Assembly (NCBI RefSeq): GCF_008727755.1
Contig: NZ_CP044231.1
Location: 2,604,001-2,668,000, forward strand
Length of the DNA stretch: 64,000 bases
Source: Microbacterium caowuchunii
Lineage (GTDB): Bacteria; Actinomycetota; Actinomycetes; Actinomycetales; Microbacteriaceae
Direction of reading: 5' to 3'
The notes beneath the pieces are model-generated. The model saw only the letters and a program-made list of their open reading frames with translations, did no database searches and was not told where the DNA came from. The stretch's first letter is position 1, and every line of letters starts with the position of its first letter. Positions 35,042 to 43,268 of the stretch are shown here, piece by piece. The translations under genes were made by a program, and so were the position numbers.

Positions 35042-36151
35042 GTGAGAAAATCCGTAGCCATCATCGGCACGCGAGGCTATCCGAGCTATTACGGCGGTTT
35101 CGAGACCGCGGTTCGCAAGCTAGCGCCCTACCTCGTTGACGCGGGCTGGGACGTGACCGTCTACGGGCGTGATGGCGCAACCAAAGACGACGATCCAGGA
35201 CGGGACCTGCGCGTCAGAAGCATCATGACACGCGGCGTCGAATCGAAATCGATCAGCACGCTCTCCTATGGCTTCACAGCGTCACTGCATGCGTTTCGAA
35301 TGAAACCAGACGTCGCATTGGTGATGAACGTCGCGAACGGCTATTTCCTCCCTCTCCTGAAGGTTCGAGGCGTTCGCACGCTCGTGAACGTGGACGGGAT
35401 TGAATGGCACCGCGCCAAATGGGGCCCTCGCGCGAAGAAGGCATTCCGTGTCGGAGCCCGCCTGACGAAGTGGTTCGGTGATGAACTCGTTTACGATTCA
35501 CACGAAATCGGACGTAGATGGAAAGACACGTTCGAGCGTCACGGTCATTTCATTCCGTACGGTGGTGACGTCCCTCCGGAGCTACCCGTCGAGCCGGGTT
35601 TCACCCATCGCGGGTATGTTCTCGTGGTCGCGCGGTTCGTCCCCGAGAACACCATTCCGGAGTTTCTCGACGCCGCCGAGGCTATCTCCCGCCATATTCC
35701 GGTCGTGATCGTCGGTTCCTCCGGATATGGAGGACCACTTGATGAGCAGGTGGCCGAGTTGTCCCGCCGACACGAGTCGATCACGTGGATGGGCCACATC
35801 AGCGACGACCAGCGGCTCCTCGCCTTGTGGCAGCACGCTGCCGTGTATTTCCACGGTCATAGTGTGGGCGGCACCAATCCGACGTTGGTGCAAGCTATGG
35901 CGACGGCCACTCCGATCGTGGCTCGGGATACCGCGTACAACCGCGAGGTCTTGGGCGGCGGCGGGCATTTCTGCGCGCCCAATCCGGCGGATATCGCGGA
36001 GGCCGTGGTGGCACTCGCGCGGGATGCGGACGCTCAGGAAGCGGCCTCGCAGCAGAATTTCGCGCGTTCCCGCGCGGTCTATACGTGGGAAGGCGTCTGC
36101 GCCAGCTATGAGCAGCAGCTGAGCGCCCTTGCAGAACGGAAAATGAAGTGA
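35042..36151 (+). CDS. DUF1972-type glycosyltransferase
   Basis: The 369-residue GT-B enzyme starts with VAIIGTRGYPSYYGGFETAV, the DUF1972 signature found in rhamnosyl- and related transferases. A family 4 donor domain follows (VLVVARFVPENTIPEFLDAA, then HSVGGTNPTLVQAMATATPIV). GTG 35042 follows AGGAGCATTACAC; the open frame from 34862 overlaps the previous gene and is not used. It probably adds the second sugar to the lipid-linked unit made by the upstream transferase. Codon use becomes visibly less GC-rich from here. Confidence 0.88.
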   Translation: MRKSVAIIGTRGYPSYYGGFETAVRKLAPYLVDAGWDVTVYGRDGATKDDDPGRDLRVRSIMTRGVESKSISTLSYGFTASLHAFRMKPDVALVMNVANGYFLPLLKVRGVRTLVNVDGIEWHRAKWGPRAKKAFRVGARLTKWFGDELVYDSHEIGRRWKDTFERHGHFIPYGGDVPPELPVEPGFTHRGYVLVVARFVPENTIPEFLDAAEAISRHIPVVIVGSSGYGGPLDEQVAELSRRHESITWMGHISDDQRLLALWQHAAVYFHGHSVGGTNPTLVQAMATATPIVARDTAYNREVLGGGGHFCAPNPADIAEAVVALARDADAQEAASQQNFARSRAVYTWEGVCASYEQQLSALAERKMK

Positions 36152-37278
36152 CCGACTCTAGGCCTGGACTCATCGCATTTCCGATGCACGGGCAACACAA
36201 GCTCTCCAACGAGGGCTACCGTACCCGTGATGGTCATTTCATCGAATGGTTCGGCAAGAAGCTGCGCGGCAAGGGAGACGTGAGAGTCATCTCCCGCCCT
36301 GAGCCGCTGGTCCTTGCACCGTTGCGCCGGTACCCCTCCGCCAGCGTGGCACCGAATACGACCCCGATATCCACCCGCGTTTGGAAGCTGCCTTCCTCGA
36401 AGGATCGGCAGCGGTGGTGGGTTGATTCGCTGAAGTCGTATCATCGCCGGCTCCCCTCGGTGACAGCCCCGGTGATCACCTGGAACCCGTTCGTGTCGTT
36501 GTCGTCAGCGTGGCCGGAGGTCGTCCGGTCACGAATGCCGGTGGCGTTCGACCTTCTCGACGATTGGACAATTCACTATGCCTTCTCGGGTGTGCGCCGT
36601 GAGGTAACCGATGCATACCGGGCGCTCTTCGATCACGCTTCCGTCGTAACGGCGAATGCCGAGGGCACAGTCGAGCTGGCGAGACGTTTCGGGCGCGACG
36701 ATGTCGTCTTTCTGCCGAACGGGTGCGACCCCGAACGATTCAGCCAGAACTCGAATGCTTCCGGGCCCCTGACCATCGGTTACGTGGGGAAGATCGGGAA
36801 GCGCCTGAATCTGGAACTTATCCTCGATGCGGCGGATGCCCTACCGCATATCAGTTTCACTTTCGCTGGTCCCGTGCTGGACCAGGAATACCGTCGGCCC
36901 ATGGAAGCGCGGTCGAACATCACGATGCTTGGAGACGTCCACTACAACGACGTGCCGCAGCTCCTGACTAAGTTCGACCTGGGATGGGTACCCCATCGCG
37001 TCGGTGAGGGCGAGGTGGGTGGGGACGTCATCAAGACGTATGAGTACCGCGCCGCAGGTCTTCCTGTACTCACGACTCCAGTAACCGGCGCAGCGAGTCG
37101 CGGCCTAGACGCGATCACCGTCCTACCTGCGAGCGATCACGTCACCTGGCTCACTGCAATCGCGCAACGAGGGACTCAGCGAGTCACTCGTGTCGCATCT
37201 CCCCTACCTCCCGACGTTCGCTGGGACGGAAAGGCGGACTTCATTCTCGATCGCCTTGGCTTGGGGGCGCGCGCTTGA
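36148..37278 (+). CDS. Glycosyltransferase (GT4-like)
   Basis: The 376-residue protein has an N-terminal domain ending in a switch region (VVTANAEGTVELARRFG, then FLPNGCDPERF) and a donor domain with IGYVGKIGKRLNLELILDAADALP, FTFAGP and the acidic helix KTYEYRAAGLPVLTTP. That pattern is common in exopolysaccharide transferases of the GT4 type. GTG 36148 overlaps the previous stop by 4 bp, and the next gene overlaps in turn, so the block is translationally coupled. Sugar specificity is unknown. Confidence 0.82.
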   Translation: MTDSRPGLIAFPMHGQHKLSNEGYRTRDGHFIEWFGKKLRGKGDVRVISRPEPLVLAPLRRYPSASVAPNTTPISTRVWKLPSSKDRQRWWVDSLKSYHRRLPSVTAPVITWNPFVSLSSAWPEVVRSRMPVAFDLLDDWTIHYAFSGVRREVTDAYRALFDHASVVTANAEGTVELARRFGRDDVVFLPNGCDPERFSQNSNASGPLTIGYVGKIGKRLNLELILDAADALPHISFTFAGPVLDQEYRRPMEARSNITMLGDVHYNDVPQLLTKFDLGWVPHRVGEGEVGGDVIKTYEYRAAGLPVLTTPVTGAASRGLDAITVLPASDHVTWLTAIAQRGTQRVTRVASPLPPDVRWDGKADFILDRLGLGARA

Positions 37279-38354
37279 ACGAGTCCCCCCGGGTCTTGTT
37301 AGTCGCGATCCCGCTCATGGCCCGGAGCGGCGTGTATAGAACGACTCACGACCTCGTGCGAGCGGCTCAGAGTGCTGGATTCAGCTGGAAGGCCCTCGTC
37401 GGAATGCGTCCCGGCGCCCCCGGCGCCCCTCTGATCACCCCGGGCGTACGCGAGTTCAGCTTTTCGGCCCGCGGGAACGCTGGAATACGGCATATTCGCG
37501 AGATTATCGGGGCCGCCCCTGAGGCAGCGGACGCCGATGTGGTGATCTCCTTGATTTCACAAAGCGACGTAGCTCTCGCGAAATCCGGAATTCGCGAAGG
37601 CAGAATCTGGATCGCTTGGGTCCGTGGACGACCTTGGCCCGCTGTCGGTGAACAAAGTCTCTTACGGCGAGCCATCCTACGTGTCGTTGAAACGGCGGCG
37701 TTACGTCAGGCGGACGACGTGTGGGCAACGACACCGGTGCTGGCCGGCGAGTTCGCGTCCGCAAGAGAGGCACACATTGTGCCAGCGGGAATCGCCCCCG
37801 TCCGTCGCATTGCCAACGGGCAAGACGGAAGCGGACCTTTGGTATGGGCTGGGCGCGTCGCCATTGATAAGCGCCCCGGATTGTTTGCAGATATCGTCGC
37901 CAAGACAGGCCACGCCGGTGTTGCGTTCGGAGACGGACCACTTCTGGGAACCTTGAAAAGCCGGAGCGTCCCAGGCCTTCGGTGGGAGGGGTGGACGGAT
38001 TCCGACTCGCTCTGGGCTGATGCGTCCGTGTTCGTGGGGACCTCTACTCGGGAGGCTTTTGGCCGCAGCGCCGTTGAAGCTGCCGCCGCTGGGCTTCCCG
38101 TCGTGCTCGGGGCGCAGTATGGGGCGGCTCCGCTGCTTTTCACCGATCAGGGCATTCGGAGAGCATGCGTCGTCGACTCCGATGACCCGGCAGTTTGGGC
38201 ACGCGCAGTCCGAACTCTGCTCGACGACGCAGATCTCCGCGAGGCTGTCTCTGAGCATGTCCACTCGAACGCGCAACAACTCACGATAGACGCCTCGGTG
38301 AGAAGAGCGATCTCGAGGGCGCAAGAACTGCGCCAGGAGCGGATTGAACGATGA
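37275..38354 (+). CDS. Glycosyltransferase (GT4-like), TTG start
   Basis: The 359-residue protein has LVAIPLMARSGVYRTTHDLVRAAQ at the N-terminus, PLVWAGRVAIDKRPGLFADIV at the donor domain and STREAFGRSAVEAAAAGLPVVL, the GT4 E(x7)E-type signature. The only start consistent with coupling is TTG 37275, overlapping the preceding stop (TTGA). GC content is lower than in the core genome. It is part of the exopolysaccharide operon; donor and acceptor cannot be assigned. Confidence 0.82.
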   Translation: MNESPRVLLVAIPLMARSGVYRTTHDLVRAAQSAGFSWKALVGMRPGAPGAPLITPGVREFSFSARGNAGIRHIREIIGAAPEAADADVVISLISQSDVALAKSGIREGRIWIAWVRGRPWPAVGEQSLLRRAILRVVETAALRQADDVWATTPVLAGEFASAREAHIVPAGIAPVRRIANGQDGSGPLVWAGRVAIDKRPGLFADIVAKTGHAGVAFGDGPLLGTLKSRSVPGLRWEGWTDSDSLWADASVFVGTSTREAFGRSAVEAAAAGLPVVLGAQYGAAPLLFTDQGIRRACVVDSDDPAVWARAVRTLLDDADLREAVSEHVHSNAQQLTIDASVRRAISRAQELRQERIER

Positions 38355-39256
38355 GAACCAGCATTTTCGGTCGCGTCGCTCGACGAGCCTCCAAGGTTCG
38401 ACGCGGTGCGGCCTCGCGCCTCATCGTGCCTATACTCGCAGCCCGTGGCCGCCGGACGAAACGATTCTTGACCGACCCATCCGGGACTACCGTTGTGTCG
38501 CTGACCAGCTACGGACAACGACTCAATACGGTTCATTTAACAATCGAATCGATCGGACGCGGCCGCACTCGCCCCCGTCGGCTCATACTGTGGACTGACC
38601 CCGGGGTGACGGACCATGATCTGCCCCCACAGCTGCTCAGGCTTCGCTCACGTGGGCTCGAGATACTCACGAGCCAGGGCCGATTCGGACCACACACGAA
38701 GTACTACCCCTACGTGACGAGCAACACTACCCACACCGACCCGCTGGTAACTGCCGACGATGACTCTTTGTACCCCAGATCATGGTTGGCCAAACTGGAA
38801 TCGGCAGCATCATTATCCCCAGGGACAATTGTGTGCTACCGGGCACACCGTATCTCGATTGATGACCATGCGAATGTCGCGCCGTACAATTCGTGGGGTT
38901 CGGCCGATGGTAAATCAGCCTCAATTCTGAACTTCGCGACGGGAGTGTCGGGAGTCTACTACCCACCCACTTTCCTGAATCAGCTTCGCGTTGACGGTGA
39001 AGCCTTCCTGAAATCTTGTCCACAGGCTGACGACGTTTGGCTCCACTATCGGGCTGTCACGCATGGATGGCCCGTCCGCCAAATCAATCACCGCCCCCGC
39101 AAGTTTCCGGAGATCGCTTCCACTCAATTGGTTGCCTTGCACCGCACGAATACGGGTCAGAGCGCGAACGACCGACAGATTTCTGCCACGTACGACGCGA
39201 AGGCCCTCGCGACACTCAGCGCAGCGATCTCCGCACCTACTGCAGGCGAAAAATGA
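38351..39256 (+). CDS. Glycosyltransferase-like protein with DDD motif
   Basis: This 301-residue protein has VVSLTSYGQRLNTVHLTIESI and LILWTDPGVTDHDLPPQLLRL, then LVTADDDSLYPRSWLAKLE, where DDD occupies the metal/nucleotide position of GT-A enzymes. The C-terminal half has a segment (CPQADDVWLHYRAVTHGWPV) resembling acceptor sites of small GT2-like proteins. It overlaps both neighbours by 4 bp. Family assignment is by pattern only. Its role would be a side-branch or terminal sugar addition. Confidence 0.7.
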   Translation: MRTSIFGRVARRASKVRRGAASRLIVPILAARGRRTKRFLTDPSGTTVVSLTSYGQRLNTVHLTIESIGRGRTRPRRLILWTDPGVTDHDLPPQLLRLRSRGLEILTSQGRFGPHTKYYPYVTSNTTHTDPLVTADDDSLYPRSWLAKLESAASLSPGTIVCYRAHRISIDDHANVAPYNSWGSADGKSASILNFATGVSGVYYPPTFLNQLRVDGEAFLKSCPQADDVWLHYRAVTHGWPVRQINHRPRKFPEIASTQLVALHRTNTGQSANDRQISATYDAKALATLSAAISAPTAGEK

Positions 39257-40557
39257 GCCGAAGTCGAGGGGATAGCTCGTCTTTCACAAGCGCGCTGAAA
39301 AACTTCTTCGGGAATGCTATTGCACCGCTCGCTGGACTTGCTAGCGCCCCAATCTTGGCGCACACGCTTGGTGCGCAGGGCCGCGGCGAGTTGGCAGGAG
39401 CAACCGCGCCATTTCTCCTGCTGGCCACCATTGCAGCTGTCGGAATCCCTGATGCTGTGACCTACTTTGTAGCCCGCCAGCCCGGACACAAACTCAGCGT
39501 CACCGTGCGGGCAATACTATTGGTTGGTGCTGCCGGCTTGGTAGCGACCATTGCCGCAGTGGTGACCGCTCCCCTACTGGCGGCAGGCGACGAGCAACTG
39601 CGCTCGCTGATCATATTGGCGTCGCTCGGGATTCTCCCAACTGTTGTTGTCGGCGTGCTCCGCGCAGTTGCAGCGGGGCTCGGTCTATGGACGCTGGTCG
39701 CGGTCGAACGGGCGACCGGCCCGCTACTCCGGTTGGCGCTCATCGCGATTTTAGCGATTGCTGGCGAACTCACCGTCCTCGCAGCGACTCTGTGCATTGC
39801 ATATTCACCCATCGCCGCCGGCCTCGTCTACGCGCGGCTGCTCAAGCGAACTGCTCAACCTGCACCCTCCCCTCCCGGCCTAAAAGCGGTCGCAGGTTAT
39901 GGGGCTCGTGCGTGGCTGGGCTCCATCGCTGGCGTGATTTTGATGCGGATCGATCAAGTTGCGATGGTGCCCTTGAGTTCCGCGCAGGAGCTCGGACTAT
40001 ATGTCGTCGCCGTGACGATTGCGGAACTGCCTCTAGTGGTCAATACCGCCATTCGGGAGGTGGTGTTTGCGGCGGATGCCAAGAAAGCATCGAATGCAGA
40101 CCTGTCCCGCGCCGCGCGGCTGTCGCTTCTGGTGTGTCTCTGCATTGGCGTCACACTCGGGACAACATGCTTCTGGTGGATTCCGATCGCGTTCGGGGAC
40201 GACTTTGGGCCCGCGGCGCCGATCGCGATCATGCTCTTAGCCGCAGTTGTGGCTGGCATTCCGGGATCTGTCGCAGGTGCGGGCCTTAGCGCACGAGGGC
40301 ATCCCCAGCTTCGAAGCTACTCGCTGGTCGTAGCGTGCGTTCTTAACGTTGCACTAGTCTTCTTCCTCGTTCCGCCTTTGGGGGCGATGGGCGCTGCTCT
40401 GGCGACACTCGTGGGCAACTTGGTATCAAGCAACATCAACATCCTCCAGCTCCGTGCTCGATACGGCATGTCTGTAAGTTCGTTCTATGTCATCAGGATC
40501 AGTGACGTGGTTTCTCTCGTCCGTCGGGTCCGGCGAATGATGCGCGGTCAGAAATAG
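39253..40557 (+). CDS. Wzx-type polysaccharide flippase
   Basis: The 434-residue protein has about 12 to 14 membrane segments and the MATE/MOP-like opening of the polysaccharide biosynthesis family (SALKNFFGNAIAPLAGLASAPILAHTLGAQGRGELAGA). Its repeated halves and late motif (ALATLVGNLVSSNINILQL) fit lipid-linked oligosaccharide flippases that move the repeat unit across the membrane. ATG 39253 overlaps the previous stop by 4 bp; the open frame from 39037 is a shadow. It has the lowest apparent GC content in the window together with its upstream neighbour. Confidence 0.88.
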   Translation: MSRSRGDSSSFTSALKNFFGNAIAPLAGLASAPILAHTLGAQGRGELAGATAPFLLLATIAAVGIPDAVTYFVARQPGHKLSVTVRAILLVGAAGLVATIAAVVTAPLLAAGDEQLRSLIILASLGILPTVVVGVLRAVAAGLGLWTLVAVERATGPLLRLALIAILAIAGELTVLAATLCIAYSPIAAGLVYARLLKRTAQPAPSPPGLKAVAGYGARAWLGSIAGVILMRIDQVAMVPLSSAQELGLYVVAVTIAELPLVVNTAIREVVFAADAKKASNADLSRAARLSLLVCLCIGVTLGTTCFWWIPIAFGDDFGPAAPIAIMLLAAVVAGIPGSVAGAGLSARGHPQLRSYSLVVACVLNVALVFFLVPPLGAMGAALATLVGNLVSSNINILQLRARYGMSVSSFYVIRISDVVSLVRRVRRMMRGQK

Positions 40558-40683
40558 CAGTCCTTGTTCGAAGCCCTTGCTCGTTAACCGTCCGACGAAA
40601 CCTGAATTGCACTGTCGCGAGCAGGTGAGCCACTAGCAGTCACATAGACCCACCCTGGGTCGCCTTTATCTAAGAGGAGTTCT

Positions 40684-41994
40684 ATGCACCTGTCTGTCAT
40701 CGGATGCGGGTATCTCGGCGCGGTTCACGCTGCGGCGATGGCCTCGATCGGCCATGATGTGGTCGGTATCGACGTGGACGAGCGGAAGATCGCGTCGCTG
40801 TCGAAGGGGGAGGCGCCGTTTTTCGAGCCCGGGCTGCCGGAGATCCTGTCTGAGGGCATCGCGTCAGGGCGGCTGCGGTTCACGACCGATATGGCCGAGG
40901 CTGCCGGCGCGCAGGTGCACTTCGTCGGCGTGGGTACCCCGCAGGTCAAGGGTGGCTACGCCGCCGACCTCACCTACGTGGACGCCGCCATCGACGCTCT
41001 CCTGCCGTACCTCGCTGAGGGTGACATCGTCGCGGGAAAGTCGACTGTCCCGGTCGGCACCGCCGCAACCCTCGCCGAGCGGGTGGCTCCGACCGGGGCG
41101 ACGCTGGTGTGGAACCCCGAGTTCCTCCGCGAAGGGTGGGCGGTGCAGGACACCATCGACCCGGACCGGCTCGTCGCCGGCGTCCCCGCAGGCCCGGCGG
41201 GCGAGCGGGCCGCGGAGATCCTCCGCAAGGTGTACCACCCGTCCGTGGGCAAGGGCACTCCGTTCCTGGTCACCGACTACGCCACCGCGGAACTGGTGAA
41301 GGTGTCCGCGAACGCGTTCCTGGCCACGAAGATCAGTTTCATCAACGCGATGGCTGAGATCGCGGAAGTCACGGGCGCGGACGTCACTCAGCTCGCCGAC
41401 GCGATCGGCTACGACGACCGGATCGGCCGGAAGTTCCTCGGCGCCGGCATCGGTTTCGGCGGCGGTTGCCTGCCCAAGGACATCCGCGCGTTCTCCGCCC
41501 GCGCCGAAGAGCTCGGTCGCGGTGAATCCGTCGCGTTCCTGCGCGAAATTGACGAGATCAACATGCGCCGCCGCGACCGCGCCGTCGACCTCGTCGTCGA
41601 AGGCCTCAGCGGATCGGTGTTCAAAAAGAACATCACCGTCCTCGGCGCCGCGTTCAAACCCCACTCCGACGACATCCGCGATTCGCCGGCTCTCGACGTT
41701 GCCGTTCGCCTGCACGGCCTCGGCGCCTGGGTCACCATCACCGACCCGGCCGCAATCGAGAACGCCCGCCGCATCCACCCCCAGCTCAACTACGTCGACG
41801 ACCGCGACGAAGCTCTCCGCGGCGCCGACGCCGTCATCGTCGTCACCGAATGGGACGAATACCGGCGCCAGCTCTCCCCGGAGCACGCCGCGACGCTGAC
41901 CCAGGGGCGGATCGTGATCGACGGACGCAACTGCCTCGATGCCGCTGCCTGGCGTGAGGCTGGCTGGACCTATTACGGGATGGGTCGACCGTAG
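40684..41994 (+). CDS. UDP-glucose/GDP-mannose 6-dehydrogenase family
   Basis: This 436-residue enzyme oxidises a nucleotide sugar to the uronic acid in two NAD-dependent steps. The NAD loop is VIGCGYLGAVHAAAMA (N-terminus), the thiohemiacetal Cys262 sits in GFGGGCLPKD, and the conserved lysine region VKVSANAFLATKISFINAMAE and C-terminal lobe LGAAFKPHSDDIRDSPA are present. The substrate is most likely UDP-glucose (Ugd), supplying glucuronate for the exopolysaccharide. TAAGAGGAGTTCT precedes ATG 40684. Its GC content returns to core level, so it may have a different history from its upstream neighbours. Confidence 0.92.
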   Translation: MHLSVIGCGYLGAVHAAAMASIGHDVVGIDVDERKIASLSKGEAPFFEPGLPEILSEGIASGRLRFTTDMAEAAGAQVHFVGVGTPQVKGGYAADLTYVDAAIDALLPYLAEGDIVAGKSTVPVGTAATLAERVAPTGATLVWNPEFLREGWAVQDTIDPDRLVAGVPAGPAGERAAEILRKVYHPSVGKGTPFLVTDYATAELVKVSANAFLATKISFINAMAEIAEVTGADVTQLADAIGYDDRIGRKFLGAGIGFGGGCLPKDIRAFSARAEELGRGESVAFLREIDEINMRRRDRAVDLVVEGLSGSVFKKNITVLGAAFKPHSDDIRDSPALDVAVRLHGLGAWVTITDPAAIENARRIHPQLNYVDDRDEALRGADAVIVVTEWDEYRRQLSPEHAATLTQGRIVIDGRNCLDAAAWREAGWTYYGMGRP

Positions 41995-42019
41995 GCCTTC
42001 TACTAACCGCTATTCGGTG

Positions 42020-42050
42020 GTGTTCACCAGGATGGTCTCCTGGTGAACAC
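42020..42050 (+). terminator. 13-bp-stem terminator after the dehydrogenase gene
   Basis: GTGTTCACCAGGA (42020-42032) and its exact complement (42038-42050) enclose a 5-nt loop, 26 bp after the stop codon. It closes the upstream polysaccharide transcript. Confidence 0.85.
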
Positions 42051-42186
42051 GACCGTTTCATCGCTTCACGCCTGGTTAATGCTGATCCCGAAGTGACCGT
42101 CGACGCATATTGACGCCGCGCAGCGCGAAGGGCGCTCTGATCCCGGCACACGCCCAGCCACCGCCTATTCGCCGAATCGGCGCTGG

Positions 42187-42216
42187 TGCAGGGGCAGGGG
42201 CAGGGGCAGGTGCAGG
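42187..42216. repeat. Short tandem GCAGGG-like hexamer run
   Basis: Five near-identical hexamers (GCAGGG with final GCAGGT) lie end to end just outside the decayed transposase remnant. No function is evident. It may be slippage in relaxed sequence. Confidence 0.5.
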
Positions 42217-42282
42217 TGAAAAGTTCTAGTCACGCCGCGAGGGCGGTGGCGTGTCCACGATGGGTGTCGGACTACGCCAGGG

Positions 42283-42562
42283 TCAGACGTCCAACGCCCG
42301 ATCGTTGGCGGCGGCGGCGGCGGGTTCCCTCGATCCAGGTCACGATCGTGATCCCCTGCTCCTCGCGACTTGCTCAGGAGCGCCCGTTGAGTGCGTTCTC
42401 CTGCAGCGGAGCGAAGAACGACTCCGCGGCGTCGTTGTCGCCTGCGGCGCCGGCCCCGTCCAACCACCCGATCATCCGGTTATGGAGGAGCTCGCAGCGG
42501 AACTCCCAGGTGCGTAATGGGATCGTCGGCCTATCCGGACGCGAACACCGATGCGCGCCCAA
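42283..42562 (-). pseudogene. IS3-family transposase OrfB remnant (C-terminal part)
   Basis: The minus strand encodes RMIGWLDGAGAAGDNDAAESFF, APLQENALNGRS, a TGA stop, and then ASREEQGITIVTWIEGTRRR. This matches the end of IS3-type integrases (DNAAAESFF, LxNxLxxRxWxxRE, IVTWIE). The in-frame TGA stands where Trp is expected, and the DDE catalytic Asp residues upstream are missing. It is therefore a dead fragment. Its orientation matches the OrfA fragment at 42695-42813, so both may derive from one deleted element. Confidence 0.75.
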
Positions 42563-42694
42563 GTGAACGCGCCGCTGAACGAAGCCCCGCCTTTGCGAGC
42601 AGGTAAGAGCATGAAACCCATGGGAGCGTTGGGTTGACTCGTCAGCTCGGCATGCGTGTCAAGCGCTAAGGGTTTTAGGCCGTGCGATGCCCTC

Positions 42695-42813
42695 TGAATC
42701 GGCCTGACTTCCGCGAGCATCGGTAGCGCACGCTCACGCATCTCCGGCGAGTACTTCCTGTTCACCGTGTTCCATCCTTGCTTGAAGAACGGAACGAAAG
42801 TCAGGCCGATTCA
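42695..42813 (-). mobile_element. 119-bp deletion-derived mini-element with IS3 OrfA start
   Basis: The element is bounded by perfect 16-bp inverted ends, TGAATCGGCCTGACTT at 42695-42710 and its complement at 42798-42813, with TG/CA termini as in IS3-family elements. Inside, the minus strand starts at ATG 42765 with MNRKYSPEMRERALPMLAEV, the N-terminus of an IS3-type OrfA, and runs straight into the inner edge of the other end. This is what an internal deletion of a full IS would leave. No flanking target duplication is seen (CTC versus CCT). Confidence 0.7.
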
Positions 42814-43123
42814 CCTGACGGAATCGGGCTACCCGCTGGCCTTGAAACCGAGGTGCCCTGCCCGCAGGCGATCGACATCGGACAGCGGTACCAGGTGTAT
42901 TTCCGCATGCGGTCCTCGAAGAGTGGCGGCGGTTTACGAGCGTTTCTGCATTGACGGTGCGCAGAGCTTCAACGGCAACGTTCCGCTCGGCTACAGCCGG
43001 AACGACGGGCCAGAGTTCCGCTTCGGGGTGTACTCGAATGACATGACGGGTCAGCGGCTGGTTGAGTTCAACCAGCCCGAGTTCGGTGCCGTGAACATTT
43101 GGTCGCGGATCACTGCCCCCTGA
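42814..43123 (+). pseudogene. 3' fragment of a polysaccharide-lyase-like gene, frameshifted
   Basis: Immediately after the mini-element, one frame reads AIDIGQRYQVYFRMRSSKSG and, after a frameshift near 42935, another reads FNGNVPLGYSRNDGPEFRFG. The GYxxxxGPxFxFGxY pattern and preceding IDG resemble the end of secreted heparin-lyase-I-like proteins. The true stop at 43123 is followed by an intact hairpin. The 5' part is missing, apparently replaced by IS debris. Family assignment is tentative. Confidence 0.4.
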
Positions 43124-43132
43124 TAGTGCCGA

Positions 43133-43178
43133 CTCATGGGTCGCGCCGATAACTCTTGATGTTGGCGCGACCCATGAG
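43133..43178 (+). terminator. 15-bp-stem terminator after the lyase-like remnant
   Basis: CTCATGGGTCGCGCC (43133-43147) pairs exactly with 43164-43178 across a 16-nt loop, 9 bp after the stop of the broken gene. It shows that a real gene once ended here. Confidence 0.8.
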
Positions 43179-43268
43179 GGTGGTAGCTGTCCTCGGCGCC
43201 GTGTACCCCATAGGCTCGTCGTTGAGGCGGGGGGGCGCGAGAGAGTCTTCCGGGGAGGACGCTCGGGG

